The translations under genes and the position numbers were made by a program. From assembly GCA_030849465.1 (NCBI GenBank), contig JARVLF010000001.1:186001-250000 (forward strand): a DNA stretch of 64,000 bases. Direction: 5' to 3'. This document shows positions 9,428 to 19,666 of this stretch, piece after piece. This DNA comes from Moesziomyces globuligerus (Eukaryota > Basidiomycota > Ustilaginomycetes > Ustilaginales > Ustilaginaceae). The first letter of the stretch is position 1. Each line of letters starts with the position of its first letter. The notes below the pieces were generated by a model. That model searched no databases. It was not told the DNA's origin and was given only the letters and a program-made list of their open reading frames with translations.

Positions 9428-11668
9428 ATGCTGCCTGAGCCCGCGTCCGAAAAAGCACCGGTGCCCGCCGCCGCACCCAAGCTCGAGCCGCCCATCTGGA
9501 GGCTCGACAACGTCGATGGTCTCGACGACTGGCTCGCCGCTCATCCCGCCAGTCGCCTCGACTCCTCGGCGGCTCCCCTCTGGATCCTTGCTCCTGTCGA
9601 TGTCGCCGACCAGATCGCAGAGCTCATGACCGAAGGTGCGACCGCGGTCGAAAAGACCTTCATCGACGCCCAGACGCTCATGAACGAGGCGGCAGACAAG
9701 GTCGAGCAGATTCAGAAGGACGACGACATCCCCGTCCGCGCCACTGCCAAGAGCTCGAGTCCCAGCAAGAAGCAGTGCAGGACCAGCGTGCAGGATTTCT
9801 TCCACGACGAGATCATGTTCATGGCAGCCGACCATCCGCTCTGGAACCAGGGAAGGTGGACGCTCATCGTCCAGCCCGAGCACATCGATAGGACCTGGAC
9901 CCTCCTCGCCAAGAGCCTCGCCAAGGGCAAGCTCAAAGCCCAAGGATCCGTCGTCGCCCTGCGCGCCCGCCTCTTGCCTGCGTCCGAGAGCACCTACGAC
10001 CTAGCTCAGACCGGTGCCAAGCGAAAGAAGTCGCAGCGCTCTCCGACCTCGTCGCGCCACTCTCACGATCAGCCGCTGGCCATTGACGTCTTCTTTCGCA
10101 CCGTTTGGCGCTCGAACGTCGCACACCGAGTGATCCAGACTGTGACCGAGGTCGGAGGCACCATGCCCATCTTCTGCAAGGCCAGCCTGTACAGTCGTCT
10201 CGGCATCAGGAGCGGCCATCCACTCGGAACCCGCTCCAGCCTGTACACTGCCAAAGCCATGGTGTCGCTGGCGGAGCACACGCTGTGGACCATGAGGCAC
10301 CGCAACGCTCATGTCGACTTTGACCTCGGCGACACGTCGATGGCCACTAGCCCTGCCGCCATGACTGACGCCGCCAGCACCTCGGGCACATCGGCTCACA
10401 TGCCCTCGGAGAACTCCAACGCAGACACGGCCGCGACCGAGCACGACATTGGCGCCGAGGCCGAGGCGGATGAGCCAGTGTCCAAAAAGCCGCGTGGCGA
10501 CGAAGGGGCTGCAGCAGCTGCGGTCGTGCCAGCCGTAGATCCAGCTCACCAAGCGACCAAAGAGACGCCTTCGACCCAAGACGAGCCTATGCTGCCGCTC
10601 GCTCCCAGGCCTGCAGACGTCGCTCAGACGAAGGAATCTGTGCATGTGGTGCCTCAGGCCAAAGAGCAGGACTCCGATGCTGCTCCTGGCGGTGACACTG
10701 TGGTCGCGACGGCTCAAGTCAAAGGGCCCGAGGACCGCCTCACTCATCAGAAGGGAGCAACGCCTGTCGAGCCCACCTTCGTTCGAGCTAAAGAGCAAAA
10801 GGCCCTCAGCGAGGACCGAGCGCAGGGGGCTGCTCCAGCAACGTTGGCGGAATCGCAGACGCAGGACGAGTCGATGACGCAGATCGAAACACTCGAGGTT
10901 CGTGATAAGGTCTCGGCGGTTGCGGAACAGGCGCTGGCGGACTTGCCTCTGGTGCACGAGCAGGCTCAACGCCGTAGTGGAGGCGAGCAGCTAGGCGAGC
11001 CGGGCACAAAGGGCAGCGCTCTGTCTGGACCCAGCGATGCGGCCATCGACGAAGCTACGGCAAGCGGCGCCAAGCCCAACGAGGTCGCTGAGGGCGAGCC
11101 TGCTGCTGGGCAGCAAGACAAAGGTGTTCTGCGGGACGCGGACGAGGCGGCAGCCAACGGAGGGGCTAATCCAGAGCCGCTCTCCAGTGATGTAGGTATC
11201 GCCGCTTCGAACTATACAGCGGACGCAAAGCACGCCGAATCTGGTGGCCCCGCTGCGGAGGCTGGCCTTGCCAAGGTGGACCGAGTGGCTGTCTCACCGG
11301 GCGCGGAGGAAGGCACGCAAGCTGCCAAGCTGCCTGACCAGCCGGCAGAACACCTTCAGGATGGCGCTTCGAGTCAGGCCGAAAGAGGTCGCGATCCTGC
11401 TCGCATTGAGATGGTTGCTGCCGCCTCTCAGCACGACAAGGAGGTCGAAGTGGTTGCAGCCGTCACTGTTGGACAGCCCTGCGAGCGGGACGAAGGTAGT
11501 TTGCCAGCTCACAAAACACCTCAGCACGAACAGGAGATCGGGGACAGCAGTGCCGGGGCGCACGACAGCAGCGAAATGCGTTTGGAGGAGCTCATTGTGG
11601 AAGGAGCAGCCGGACCTCCGGTCACGGAGCCTGGTACCGACAAGAGTGACAGCGTCGTGGCTTCTTGA
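9428..11668 (+). CDS. Hypothetical protein with a folded N-terminal domain (tentatively DUF1917/UPF0696-like) and a long disordered tail
   Basis: The product is 746 residues. Residues 1 to about 295 look folded: PIWRLDNVDGLDDWL, then GRWTLIVQPEHIDRTWTLLAKSL, then IDVFFRTVWRSNVAHRV and GIRSGHPLGTRSSLYT. The order GKW...vd..W..i...l..., then a strand with DV..V, then YsrLGI..GhplG...slYt is reminiscent of the DUF1917/Bles03 family, which has an eIF4E-like fold. This is recognised by pattern only. From about residue 300 onward the protein is Ala/Glu/Gln/Thr-rich and probably unstructured, with one short basic patch (KKPRGDE). A TATA box at 9360 and the first ATG support the start. The function is unknown. 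Confidence 0.75.
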   Translation: MLPEPASEKAPVPAAAPKLEPPIWRLDNVDGLDDWLAAHPASRLDSSAAPLWILAPVDVADQIAELMTEGATAVEKTFIDAQTLMNEAADKVEQIQKDDDIPVRATAKSSSPSKKQCRTSVQDFFHDEIMFMAADHPLWNQGRWTLIVQPEHIDRTWTLLAKSLAKGKLKAQGSVVALRARLLPASESTYDLAQTGAKRKKSQRSPTSSRHSHDQPLAIDVFFRTVWRSNVAHRVIQTVTEVGGTMPIFCKASLYSRLGIRSGHPLGTRSSLYTAKAMVSLAEHTLWTMRHRNAHVDFDLGDTSMATSPAAMTDAASTSGTSAHMPSENSNADTAATEHDIGAEAEADEPVSKKPRGDEGAAAAAVVPAVDPAHQATKETPSTQDEPMLPLAPRPADVAQTKESVHVVPQAKEQDSDAAPGGDTVVATAQVKGPEDRLTHQKGATPVEPTFVRAKEQKALSEDRAQGAAPATLAESQTQDESMTQIETLEVRDKVSAVAEQALADLPLVHEQAQRRSGGEQLGEPGTKGSALSGPSDAAIDEATASGAKPNEVAEGEPAAGQQDKGVLRDADEAAANGGANPEPLSSDVGIAASNYTADAKHAESGGPAAEAGLAKVDRVAVSPGAEEGTQAAKLPDQPAEHLQDGASSQAERGRDPARIEMVAAASQHDKEVEVVAAVTVGQPCERDEGSLPAHKTPQHEQEIGDSSAGAHDSSEMRLEELIVEGAAGPPVTEPGTDKSDSVVAS

Positions 11669-12440
11669 ACCGGCCCGCAGACAACAGCCAGGACAGCCGC
11701 CAAGCTGCGTCCCTGAAGGCGAGCACCGGCGGTGCCACAAGGCGTTCTCGAATGTCAGCCTCCGTTGTGAACGAATGACGTACGAGTGCGAGTATGAAAG
11801 TGTGATGCGCCACGTTGGCGGCGCGTAGAGTTGCGCAGGGCGAAGCCGCCACTGCATTCAGCCAAGGAGAAGCCGAGCTAGAAGTTGCACGGTGCAGCCG
11901 TCTGCATGCGAGCACGTCGAATTTCGCAAAGAGTCCATGTGGTCGGAATAGTCGAACAACGCGTCGGCACAAAAAAGGCGCAGGAAAAATGCGGCGGAAA
12001 AACGAGGCTTGAGCGCTCCCCGTGTGAATCGCAGGCTCACCCCGTCCACACCTGTTGGTCTCGGCAAAACAGGCAGGGTGTGGAAGCGAGAGTGTGGAGA
12101 CGCAGAGGTGTCCGCAGGCCATCGTGGACTAGCGTATTGAAGCTTGAGCGGTCGAGCTAAGCGCCGCGCTAATCGGCTCGATGCTCAGCATGCGGCTGAG
12201 CCTGTTGTCTGCTTGCCTCGAGCGGGATCTCTTCCGCTCGTCCCGCTGCCATGGGTCTGCGTGCCGCTCGAATAGGCAGGTAGTATTGCTCTGTGCAGAG
12301 CTCAGGGTCCACTATAACATCCGCCTCGCCTTCCGCCTGCTCTCCCTCCTTGTCCCTCGCTTGATATCCATCGGCTCTTCGGTGAGCCTACAGACACCTC
12401 TTCAGCCTGTCCTCCACCATCTCCCTCGAGCTTTGACAGC
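11669..12440. other. Intergenic region before the DUF2235 gene
   Basis: No supported gene. A CTATAAC motif at about 12311-12317 and CT-rich sequence up to 12440 look like a promoter. Nothing else is recognised. Confidence 0.5.
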
Positions 12441-14807
12441 ATGGTGATGGAGGCCAAGACGGGCGGTTTGGCGTCGTTGACGGTTCCGGCGGTGATGTTG
12501 CCGGCGCCGTTGCAGCCACGCATTCCACGCGGGCCGGTGCGGATCATTGTGCTCTGCGACGGCACGGCCCAGGCTCGCAACTGGGTCAAGACCAAGCTCA
12601 ACGCCGCGCGCGATGCTCCCTCCGACGATGTCGAGGACTGGGACCGATGCGATAACAGCGCCCCACCCCGTCGCCGCAGCAGCAAGGACGAGGACGAGGA
12701 TGATTCGACCGAGCAACCGACGGGCGACTTTTTCACCAACGTTGCGCTTCTTGCCAAGATCCTCTCGCAGTCGAGTGGCAATCCACCCACAGGAGCTGGC
12801 GATTCGCATACGCCGCATCCGATCCCGCAGCTCGTCTTCTACCAGTCGGGCGTCGGCACGGGCACGGGCAAACTGCAGAACCTCTTTGACCAAGGAACCG
12901 GACTCAGCCTCGGCAGCAAGATCGAGGAAGCCTACGGCTTTATCGTCGACAACTACCAGCCTGGCGATGAGCTCTTCCTCTTTGGCTTCTCGCGCGGCGC
13001 GTACACGGCACGCTGCATCAACGGCTTCCTCAACTGGTGCGGCATCCTCTCCAAGGTCGAAATGACCCACTTTGCAGACATCTGGGCCGCCTACCAGCGT
13101 CGCGATCCGGACAAGATCAGCACCGAATCCTACGCCGCCCAGGTCCTCTACAAAGCCACCTTGCGCTATCCCAGCGCCGAGTCGGAACAGGTCGCAACAG
13201 GCATCTATGCCTGGAACCTCGTCCACATGGACAAGAACAAACACCTCGACCAGGCTCAACGCAGCGCTCTGCTGGAGAAGCGTAAAAAGGAGTGCGAGAA
13301 AAGGAGGCAGAAGACGCTAGTGGTGCCGCCCCAGATCAAGGCGATTGGCGTGTGGGATACCGTCTCGGCGCTAGGCTTCCCGGGCATGTTTCAGGACAAT
13401 GCGATGATCGACTTTTTCGACTTTTACGATCCGGGCTTGGGCAGCAACGTGCAGTTTGGCTTCCACGCGCTCAGCCTCGAAGAGGACCGCAAGGACTTCC
13501 TGCCTACGCTGTGGTATCAACCGCCACCGCCGTCATCGTGGTCTACGTCCGCTCCCTCTTCGCCAGTCGTCAGCAGTGGGGGGGAGGGGGAGTTTGGTGT
13601 GCGCGGGCAGTTTATGCGGTCCAAGCAGGTGCTCAAGCAGTGCTGGTTCCAAGGCGTACATACCGACTGCGGAGGAGGCTATCAGTACCATGGTCTGTCG
13701 GATCTGACGTTGATCTGGATGGTTTCGCAGCTCGTTGATCAACACACCCTCCCCGATGGGACGCAGACACTGGGTCCACTGCTCAACATCGATCTGGCTC
13801 TGCTCGCTACGATCCTCGATCGAAGGCGCGAGTGGGGTAAGCAACGACCGCATCGATCGCGACCGACGGTCAATTATGCACATGCGCGCACGGTCAATCA
13901 GCGCGACTACGATGCCGTGACGATGAAGCGGAGCGTCTGGGCTACCATGCGCTCCACCGGCCGCACGTTTGAGTCCATCCATCCGTCGGTCGTCCGTGGA
14001 GCGCGCATCAACCCCGACACCCACCCCGCGTTTGCAGAGCTCAGGAGGAGGGATCCAGAAAAACTCGCCAGCCTCTGGAAGCAGGCTCGGGATTGGAGCT
14101 CGCTCCGACCGACCGAGAGGTTGCTCTACTGGTCGGCACGTGCACCGTATCCGTGGATCCCGACACTGGATGCGGCGTTGAATCCGCTCGTCTCGCCCCT
14201 CGTCGTGACGGGCGGTTGGAACATCCCCGAACTCGCCAGCGCGCGCGTACGCAGGCTGGTTATTCAGGCCGCACAACGTGCCCAGGCCGAAGCAGACGTC
14301 GATGCGATCGATACCACCCCGCACGCATCATCTTCGGCAGCTGCGGACGGAGACGTCGACGACCAACCCGCAGATGGCTGGGCCACCCTTGCTGACACCA
14401 ACCCAAACGACGCTGCAGTCCAGAACGACGCGGTCAAGGACGATGCAGACCGGGATGGAGTGGTGGTGGACCAAGAGGGTGGGATGGCGTTGGCGTTGCC
14501 GGTGGTGACGTATCCCGAGATCGCGGCGCGCGAGTTGGGTGAGAATCCGATCGACCCCTCGCGCCCGCGCCTACGCAGGGTGTGGCAGAAGACCTACGAC
14601 CTCGTCGCGCTCCCCAACGCGCTCTTCGTCGACGCCATCAACCTCGCCCGCGTCCCCACGGATAACCTCCGCCAAACCGCCCTCCAGTCCTGGTGGTGGA
14701 ACCTCGGCGACAGACTCGCAGGCTTCCCTGACGAACTAAAGACCCAAGAACTCCAGGCCTCCGTACCCAAACCCTCCCAGAAGACCCCACACACACGAAA
14801 TCGTTGA
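12441..14807 (+). CDS. DUF2235-family alpha/beta hydrolase
   Basis: The product is 788 residues. The DUF2235 core starts at RIIVLCDGTAQARNW (nucleophile-side strand with DGT). It continues with YQSGVGTGTGKLQ and reaches the diagnostic GFSRGAYTAR, with the presumed nucleophile Ser184. Later blocks include IKAIGVWDTVSALGFPG, FHALSLEEDRKDFLPTLW and WFQGVHTDCGGGY, where an Asp and a His would complete the triad. This family includes bacterial type VI lipase effectors and many uncharacterised fungal proteins, so lipase/esterase activity is inferred and the substrate is unknown. An acidic, Ser-rich insert lies near residues 60-95 and another at about 610-680. The gene converges on the CCCH gene, with 174 bp between the stops. 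Confidence 0.88.
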   Translation: MVMEAKTGGLASLTVPAVMLPAPLQPRIPRGPVRIIVLCDGTAQARNWVKTKLNAARDAPSDDVEDWDRCDNSAPPRRRSSKDEDEDDSTEQPTGDFFTNVALLAKILSQSSGNPPTGAGDSHTPHPIPQLVFYQSGVGTGTGKLQNLFDQGTGLSLGSKIEEAYGFIVDNYQPGDELFLFGFSRGAYTARCINGFLNWCGILSKVEMTHFADIWAAYQRRDPDKISTESYAAQVLYKATLRYPSAESEQVATGIYAWNLVHMDKNKHLDQAQRSALLEKRKKECEKRRQKTLVVPPQIKAIGVWDTVSALGFPGMFQDNAMIDFFDFYDPGLGSNVQFGFHALSLEEDRKDFLPTLWYQPPPPSSWSTSAPSSPVVSSGGEGEFGVRGQFMRSKQVLKQCWFQGVHTDCGGGYQYHGLSDLTLIWMVSQLVDQHTLPDGTQTLGPLLNIDLALLATILDRRREWGKQRPHRSRPTVNYAHARTVNQRDYDAVTMKRSVWATMRSTGRTFESIHPSVVRGARINPDTHPAFAELRRRDPEKLASLWKQARDWSSLRPTERLLYWSARAPYPWIPTLDAALNPLVSPLVVTGGWNIPELASARVRRLVIQAAQRAQAEADVDAIDTTPHASSSAAADGDVDDQPADGWATLADTNPNDAAVQNDAVKDDADRDGVVVDQEGGMALALPVVTYPEIAARELGENPIDPSRPRLRRVWQKTYDLVALPNALFVDAINLARVPTDNLRQTALQSWWWNLGDRLAGFPDELKTQELQASVPKPSQKTPHTRNR

Positions 14808-14981
14808 TCCCCTTCCCCACCACCACCTGCCCCACTCTCATCACTTTCATTCTCAGCTGCATCACACTCACACCCACACACAGAGACAGACCCGCACACG
14901 GCTTTTCACTTGGAAAAAAATGCCCAGGGAATTCACCCCAAATGACACGGCTTCAGTCTCTCGTGAGACGCAGGAGCGAGC

Positions 14982-16916
14982 TTAAAGGTCCCGATCCACC
15001 AGATCGTCGTCATCGTCGTCGTTGTCCTCGTCCTCGTCTGAGCTTTCGCCTGAACCAGGCTGCTCGCTTGGAGGATCGTGCTCTTGGTCGCTGAGCTCAA
15101 ACTCGTCGCTGTGGACGCTTGCCACGTCGTCGTCGTCGTCGTCTGCCTCGTCGTCCTCTTCCTCATTGCTGTCGTCTTGGCGGTCGGAGGCGTGGTCGTC
15201 GTAGTCGGCGTCGTCGGCGAACGAGATGAAGTCCTGCTGAGTGGTAAATGCCTTTGCGGGGCGTTTGCGTTTGCCCGCATGGGTGAAATCCACCTGTTCC
15301 CCCTCCTCGTCCTCCGCCTCGTCGTGGTCGAGAAAGTCCGGCAACGCTTGCTGGTCGTCGTCGAGTTCGGTCTGCATGAGCGGACGTCTGCGTTTCGCGG
15401 GCCTTTCCTCCTCGTCCTCCCCCGCCGTCTCGATAGCCGCTGCATCGTCGCGCATAAACAGCTGTGTGTCCTGCATCCCACCTTGGTGTTCATCGTCTGC
15501 TTGCCGCGCGGAGGCATCCGCCTCGTTGGACGCCGTCGCCCGCAGGACGTGCAGCAGCTTACATCCCTTGCGCTCGCACTTGCCACGTTCGACAAAGTCG
15601 GGACACTCGTATGTGTGACGCAGCTCGCACTCGCCTCCGCGCTCGCACCAGCCGTAATCGCTAAAGTCGCGACAGATCTTGGTCTCGACTCCCGCAGCCA
15701 GTCGGTCCGAGTGCGTATACACGCACTCATCGCCATTGCGACACTTGCCCGTGCGCAGGTAGTGGACGCAGTGCGGTACGCGCTCGGGCCTCGGCGTATG
15801 CGACAAGGGACACGTACCCTTGGGCATCGTACATCCACCGGGTCGCAACACCTTGGGACACAACGCGATCTTGGCCGAGTCGTGCCGATAGGGACACGAG
15901 AGTCCGCGCTTGCACTGGCCCGTCCGGTTGAAAAACGTGCAGAGCGTCCGCGCTTTCTTTGCGTCCAGCTTGCGCGATCCGGGCTTCTGGCGCGCGCCCG
16001 CATTGCGCGCCGCCTGCATCGCCGAAATCTGGCCGACCATCTTGTCGAGCCGACCCATCTTGGCCTGCGCTTCGCGCTGCGCTCGCCGCTTGGCGAGCAG
16101 CTCGGCCGAGATGAGATTGCCGCGCTTGGTGCGGATGTAGTCCTGTCCGTTGATGCTCGTCTTGAGCGGCACGGCCGTGGTGGCGCTCGACGACGATGAC
16201 GAAGCTCCCGCTGCGGCTGCGCTCGAAGACGACGCCTCCTCCTCCGACCCAGTGCGGGACGGCTGGACCTCCTTCTTGACGAGCTTGGTACCGGACGGGT
16301 CGAACTCGAAGACGACGCCATCGATGACCACTTCGCCCATGTTGTCGCCGCGCCGCACCGACGACGAGGGTTTGGCGGGCTTGGTGCGGCCGGGTTGGGT
16401 GGTGTGCGCCTGTGCCTTGGCCTTGCGCGTGGCTTCGAGCGCGGCGAGACGCGCAGGCTCGGTGCGCTGGAAAGTCGATGCGCTGACGAGGCTCATGTTG
16501 TGTGTAGACTTGCGCTTGATCCATGCATCCGTCGAGGCGGTGGCGGCGGAGCTAGTTGAAGCGCCGGCAGCGTCGGAGCGCGCTGCATCAGCCTGAGCCA
16601 CGGACCCGGGCACAGCTTCCGACGCTCCCGGCGAGGAGGTGCTCTGGGCTGTGTTGGGCTTGGGCGATGAGTCGTTGAGGATCAGAGTGCGGTTGCGTGG
16701 TGGAATGGAGGCTGCTCCACGACCCCTCCCGCGAGCCGAAGCTGAAGCCGAGGCATAGCCGCCACGATAAGCTGGTGGTCTGGCGGAGTAGTGACCTCGA
16801 CCACGAGATGCGTATGGCTGGTGATACCCCTGATGCTGCTTATGCGTCTGGATCGCGCCGGAGAGCTTGGCGATCTCGGCCTTGAGGCGGTCTTCCTCGC
16901 TATTGGACGAGGCCAT
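14982..16916 (-). CDS. Five-finger CCCH zinc-finger protein (ZC3H3-like)
   Basis: The product is 644 residues from MASSNSEEDRLK. The frame is open 32 codons further upstream, but that part lacks any protein character. Five consecutive CCCH fingers span about residues 326-456, beginning with C-x8-C-x5-C-x3-H (CTFFNRTGQCKRGLSCPYRH), followed by variants with 4-6 residues in the middle spacer. An RGG/Ser/Ala-rich N-terminus and a very acidic C-terminus (DDDDD/EEDDEADDDD blocks) flank them. Five tandem CCCH fingers in this arrangement match the animal ZC3H3/Smicl and fungal relatives linked to mRNA polyadenylation and export. A nuclear RNA-binding role is inferred. Confidence 0.85.
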   Translation of the reverse strand: MASSNSEEDRLKAEIAKLSGAIQTHKQHQGYHQPYASRGRGHYSARPPAYRGGYASASASARGRGRGAASIPPRNRTLILNDSSPKPNTAQSTSSPGASEAVPGSVAQADAARSDAAGASTSSAATASTDAWIKRKSTHNMSLVSASTFQRTEPARLAALEATRKAKAQAHTTQPGRTKPAKPSSSVRRGDNMGEVVIDGVVFEFDPSGTKLVKKEVQPSRTGSEEEASSSSAAAAGASSSSSSATTAVPLKTSINGQDYIRTKRGNLISAELLAKRRAQREAQAKMGRLDKMVGQISAMQAARNAGARQKPGSRKLDAKKARTLCTFFNRTGQCKRGLSCPYRHDSAKIALCPKVLRPGGCTMPKGTCPLSHTPRPERVPHCVHYLRTGKCRNGDECVYTHSDRLAAGVETKICRDFSDYGWCERGGECELRHTYECPDFVERGKCERKGCKLLHVLRATASNEADASARQADDEHQGGMQDTQLFMRDDAAAIETAGEDEEERPAKRRRPLMQTELDDDQQALPDFLDHDEAEDEEGEQVDFTHAGKRKRPAKAFTTQQDFISFADDADYDDHASDRQDDSNEEEDDEADDDDDDVASVHSDEFELSDQEHDPPSEQPGSGESSDEDEDNDDDDDDLVDRDL

Positions 16917-17491
16917 GACCGACGGCGGCGATTGTGCGTGCTCGTGTCGAGGTTGCGCTCGATCCAAATCGAATGGCAGATGGTGGCGTGGAAGCAAGCA
17001 GATCCGATGCACGTGGAACCTTGCCGATCAGGTATTGGTGAGGCCTAAGAAAGGCTCAGTCGTCGAGTTCGAGAGGCTACAGGCAGAAACGGGGTTAAGG
17101 AGAGCGTTCTGACAGCTAGCAAGCCATGACGCAGTGCTCAGGTCGCCTTTGCGAGCGTGAGGCGTAGTTTTTTCGAAGCGCCTTTTCCCGAGATCCGTGT
17201 CGTGCGCAGCGCCGCCTCCACACGCGCTCAAAGTGGGCAGCCCCAACTCAAACCCTTGCCATCAACCCTGGTCTTTGCCAAGACCTACTCATACCAATCA
17301 CACACTGCGGCAATCGAGACAATGCTAGCCTGCTCCGCCGCAGTGCGACCGCCGCTACAGGTACAAAGTCGAGCAAGTGTCTTGGGATAACGAAGTCTAA
17401 GTGTCTATGAATTTCTAATGTACAGTGCTGTACGGTGCGTACAAGGGAGATGCTGCGAGTCTATGGTGATGGTGCATGCCGCTTTAAGCGA
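16917..17491. other. Intergenic region between the CCCH gene promoter and the NAPE-PLD-like 3' end
   Basis: No gene is supported. About 575 bp carry the promoter and leader of the minus-strand CCCH gene and the 3' flank of the next minus-strand gene. No repeats or RNA genes are seen. Confidence 0.5.
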
Positions 17492-19129
17492 CTAGAGCCA
17501 AAAGGTCTTTCCGAAGGGCACGGCCTGAAGACGATCCGGATTGTCGGGGTCGGACTGTCGGAGTTCGTTGTTGAGCTGCCAGTAGGGGTCGTCCCAGCGT
17601 TCGTCGCTCATCTGCCAGGTGCCCCAGTGCATGGCAAAGGCGCGCTTGCTGCCGATATCGCGGGTGACCTGTACGGACTCGGTGACGTGCATGTGCTGGA
17701 TCTGCATGTGCCAGCGCGGCTCGTAAGAGCCAATAGGCAAGCAGGCGACGTCGAAGGGACCGAGGGCACGACCGATGGCCGTGAAGAGAGAGGGCGAATA
17801 GCCCGTATCGCCGCAGAAGAAGAGTGATCGTGCAGCAGGTGCGGCGCTGCCGGGCGAGGCGGGGCGATGGTCGCTTCCGCTGTAGACGCGGATGGCGTAC
17901 GAGTTCCACAAGGTTGTGTTGGTGTCGAGCGGCGTTCTGGCACTCCAGTGGCTGGCGGGCACGGCGGTGATATCGAGCGTCCTGCGTCGTTCGGATGGAT
18001 GGCCATCAGCTTGCGTTGGCTTGGGTGCCACGCGGATGTTGAGCGGGAGGCGCGACTGTTGCCACCAATCGAGCTCCACGATGCGTTCGGCCTCTATGCC
18101 GTACTGCGTGAGCAGCGGCGTAAGCCCGATGGGGACGACAAAGAGCGTGTGTTTCGGAATGAGCGGGAGGACGCTGACGTCGAGGTGATCAAAGTGATTG
18201 TGGGTGAGCAGCACAACGTCGATGGCTGCATTGGCGACGAGCTCGTGGATGGTGCACGGCATAGGACGCATGCGCGTCGGACTGAAGAGACTCTCGACGG
18301 GCTGTTGGCCAAAGACGGGGTCGGTGAGGATGGTGACGCCGTCGAGCTGGATCAGGCAGGTCGACTGACCAATCCACGTGAAGGACGACTGGCTTGAATC
18401 AAGCACGGCTGGCGGCTCCACCTGCGCCATGTCAGATTTGGCCGTGCTGTTGCTGCTGGATGTGGCGAAGAGCTCGGCCCACTTTATGTTTTCGACGGGC
18501 AGCAGCATCTCGATCTTCTGCCTGCCCTCGGCGCTGCGCTGATCGGCCTTGAAGCCACCATCCCACCAGATGCGCGGCTTGTAGAAGACGCTATAGAGGA
18601 GCTTCCAGAAGACCCACTCCCAGGCGCCCTGCTCGCGCCATTCGGGAACGACGTTGGCATAGCGTCCGAGCACCTTGAGCGAAGAGAAGCGGCGATGGAT
18701 GCGCGTGATCTCCGAGTCGGTGGCGCCGCCGTACCACGACGGCCCGCGGCTCGACGACGACGCGTCGGGAGACGATGGTCTAGAGCTAGAGGCACCGGTA
18801 TCAGCATGCAGCCCTTTCAGCTCGAGTATGTCGTGAGCATGTTTTGCGTCGGCAGCGCCGTTGACTGCGTGTTGTGCGGGAGGAGATCTTGGGTTGCGCT
18901 TCGAGTCGGTGTGGGCAAGCACGCCGACGCGCTCTGCAACGCGGACGCCGGACGAGATGGCATGAGGCGGAAGCAGCGGAGCCTTGAGCGGGAATTTGCG
19001 CTTGCGTGCGCTCAGCTCGCGCCGACGGATGGTCTCTTGGGCGAGGTAGTAGATGCCCCAGCCGGCGATGTAGAGCGACGAGACGGAGACGAGCGCCGTC
19101 TTGATGTGCTGCGGCTTGGAGGGGAGCAT
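17492..19129 (-). CDS. NAPE-PLD / Fmp30-like metallo-beta-lactamase-fold phospholipase
   Basis: The product is 545 residues from MLPSKPQHIKTALVSVSSLYI. The open frame runs further upstream but without membrane or domain logic. A hydrophobic N-terminal segment (about residues 9-28) could anchor the protein or target it to mitochondria. The metallo-beta-lactamase core starts at SSFTWIGQSTCLIQLDG and holds the zinc motif THNHFDHLD (H310, H312, D314, H315). It continues through VPASHWSART and FFCGDTGYSP to MHWGTWQMSDE. These blocks are characteristic of N-acylphosphatidylethanolamine phospholipase D and yeast mitochondrial Fmp30, which release N-acylethanolamines and influence cardiolipin. It is divergent from the farnesyltransferase beta gene. 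Confidence 0.9.
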   Translation of the reverse strand: MLPSKPQHIKTALVSVSSLYIAGWGIYYLAQETIRRRELSARKRKFPLKAPLLPPHAISSGVRVAERVGVLAHTDSKRNPRSPPAQHAVNGAADAKHAHDILELKGLHADTGASSSRPSSPDASSSSRGPSWYGGATDSEITRIHRRFSSLKVLGRYANVVPEWREQGAWEWVFWKLLYSVFYKPRIWWDGGFKADQRSAEGRQKIEMLLPVENIKWAELFATSSSNSTAKSDMAQVEPPAVLDSSQSSFTWIGQSTCLIQLDGVTILTDPVFGQQPVESLFSPTRMRPMPCTIHELVANAAIDVVLLTHNHFDHLDVSVLPLIPKHTLFVVPIGLTPLLTQYGIEAERIVELDWWQQSRLPLNIRVAPKPTQADGHPSERRRTLDITAVPASHWSARTPLDTNTTLWNSYAIRVYSGSDHRPASPGSAAPAARSLFFCGDTGYSPSLFTAIGRALGPFDVACLPIGSYEPRWHMQIQHMHVTESVQVTRDIGSKRAFAMHWGTWQMSDERWDDPYWQLNNELRQSDPDNPDRLQAVPFGKTFWL

Positions 19130-19666
19130 TGCGCAAGCAGCTGGGGGCAATGCCGCCCGAGTCCGAATCGGTCGATCCGCGTCGGTCGATCCGCGTCGGA
19201 ATGCGAGCACCCACTGAGGCAGTGGCCACAACAAAGACACTGAGAGCGAGACGGTAGGATGAGGATGATGCAGAAAAGAGCAGTGTATGGCGCTTTTTTT
19301 CAGGGTGCTTTGCGTTTGCATGTTTGGCAGCTCCGGAGAATTTCGGCGACATCCGATCGGGTGCGTCCCATCGAATCGGCTTTGATCCGAAGCGAGATTG
19401 CCTCCACTTTGTGGCTTGAAAAGTCCCTTTGAGCTGCTCGATATGCACGGCCGTGAGAGCGCGAGCTAAACCAACACAAAGGGGACCCTGAACGTGCGGA
19501 GCTTCTCACACGCTGTCTTGGAAGCGCCCACGCCCTCTCGTTGGCCGACTACAAAGGCGCAACTCAACATCCTCGGAGGGGCCGATCCAGCCTTGCTTTG
19601 CTCCCTCCATCTCGCATCTCCTCCTCTCCATCAGCAATTGCTGGCAATCCTGCCCTTTTCGCTCCG
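19130..19666. promoter_or_regulatory. Shared divergent promoter region
   Basis: This 537-bp spacer separates the minus-strand NAPE-PLD-like start at 19129 and the plus-strand farnesyltransferase beta start at 19667. It must contain both promoters. No TATA box or clear operator is recognised. The open frame upstream of 19667 lacks an ATG (it begins at a TTG). Confidence 0.5.
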
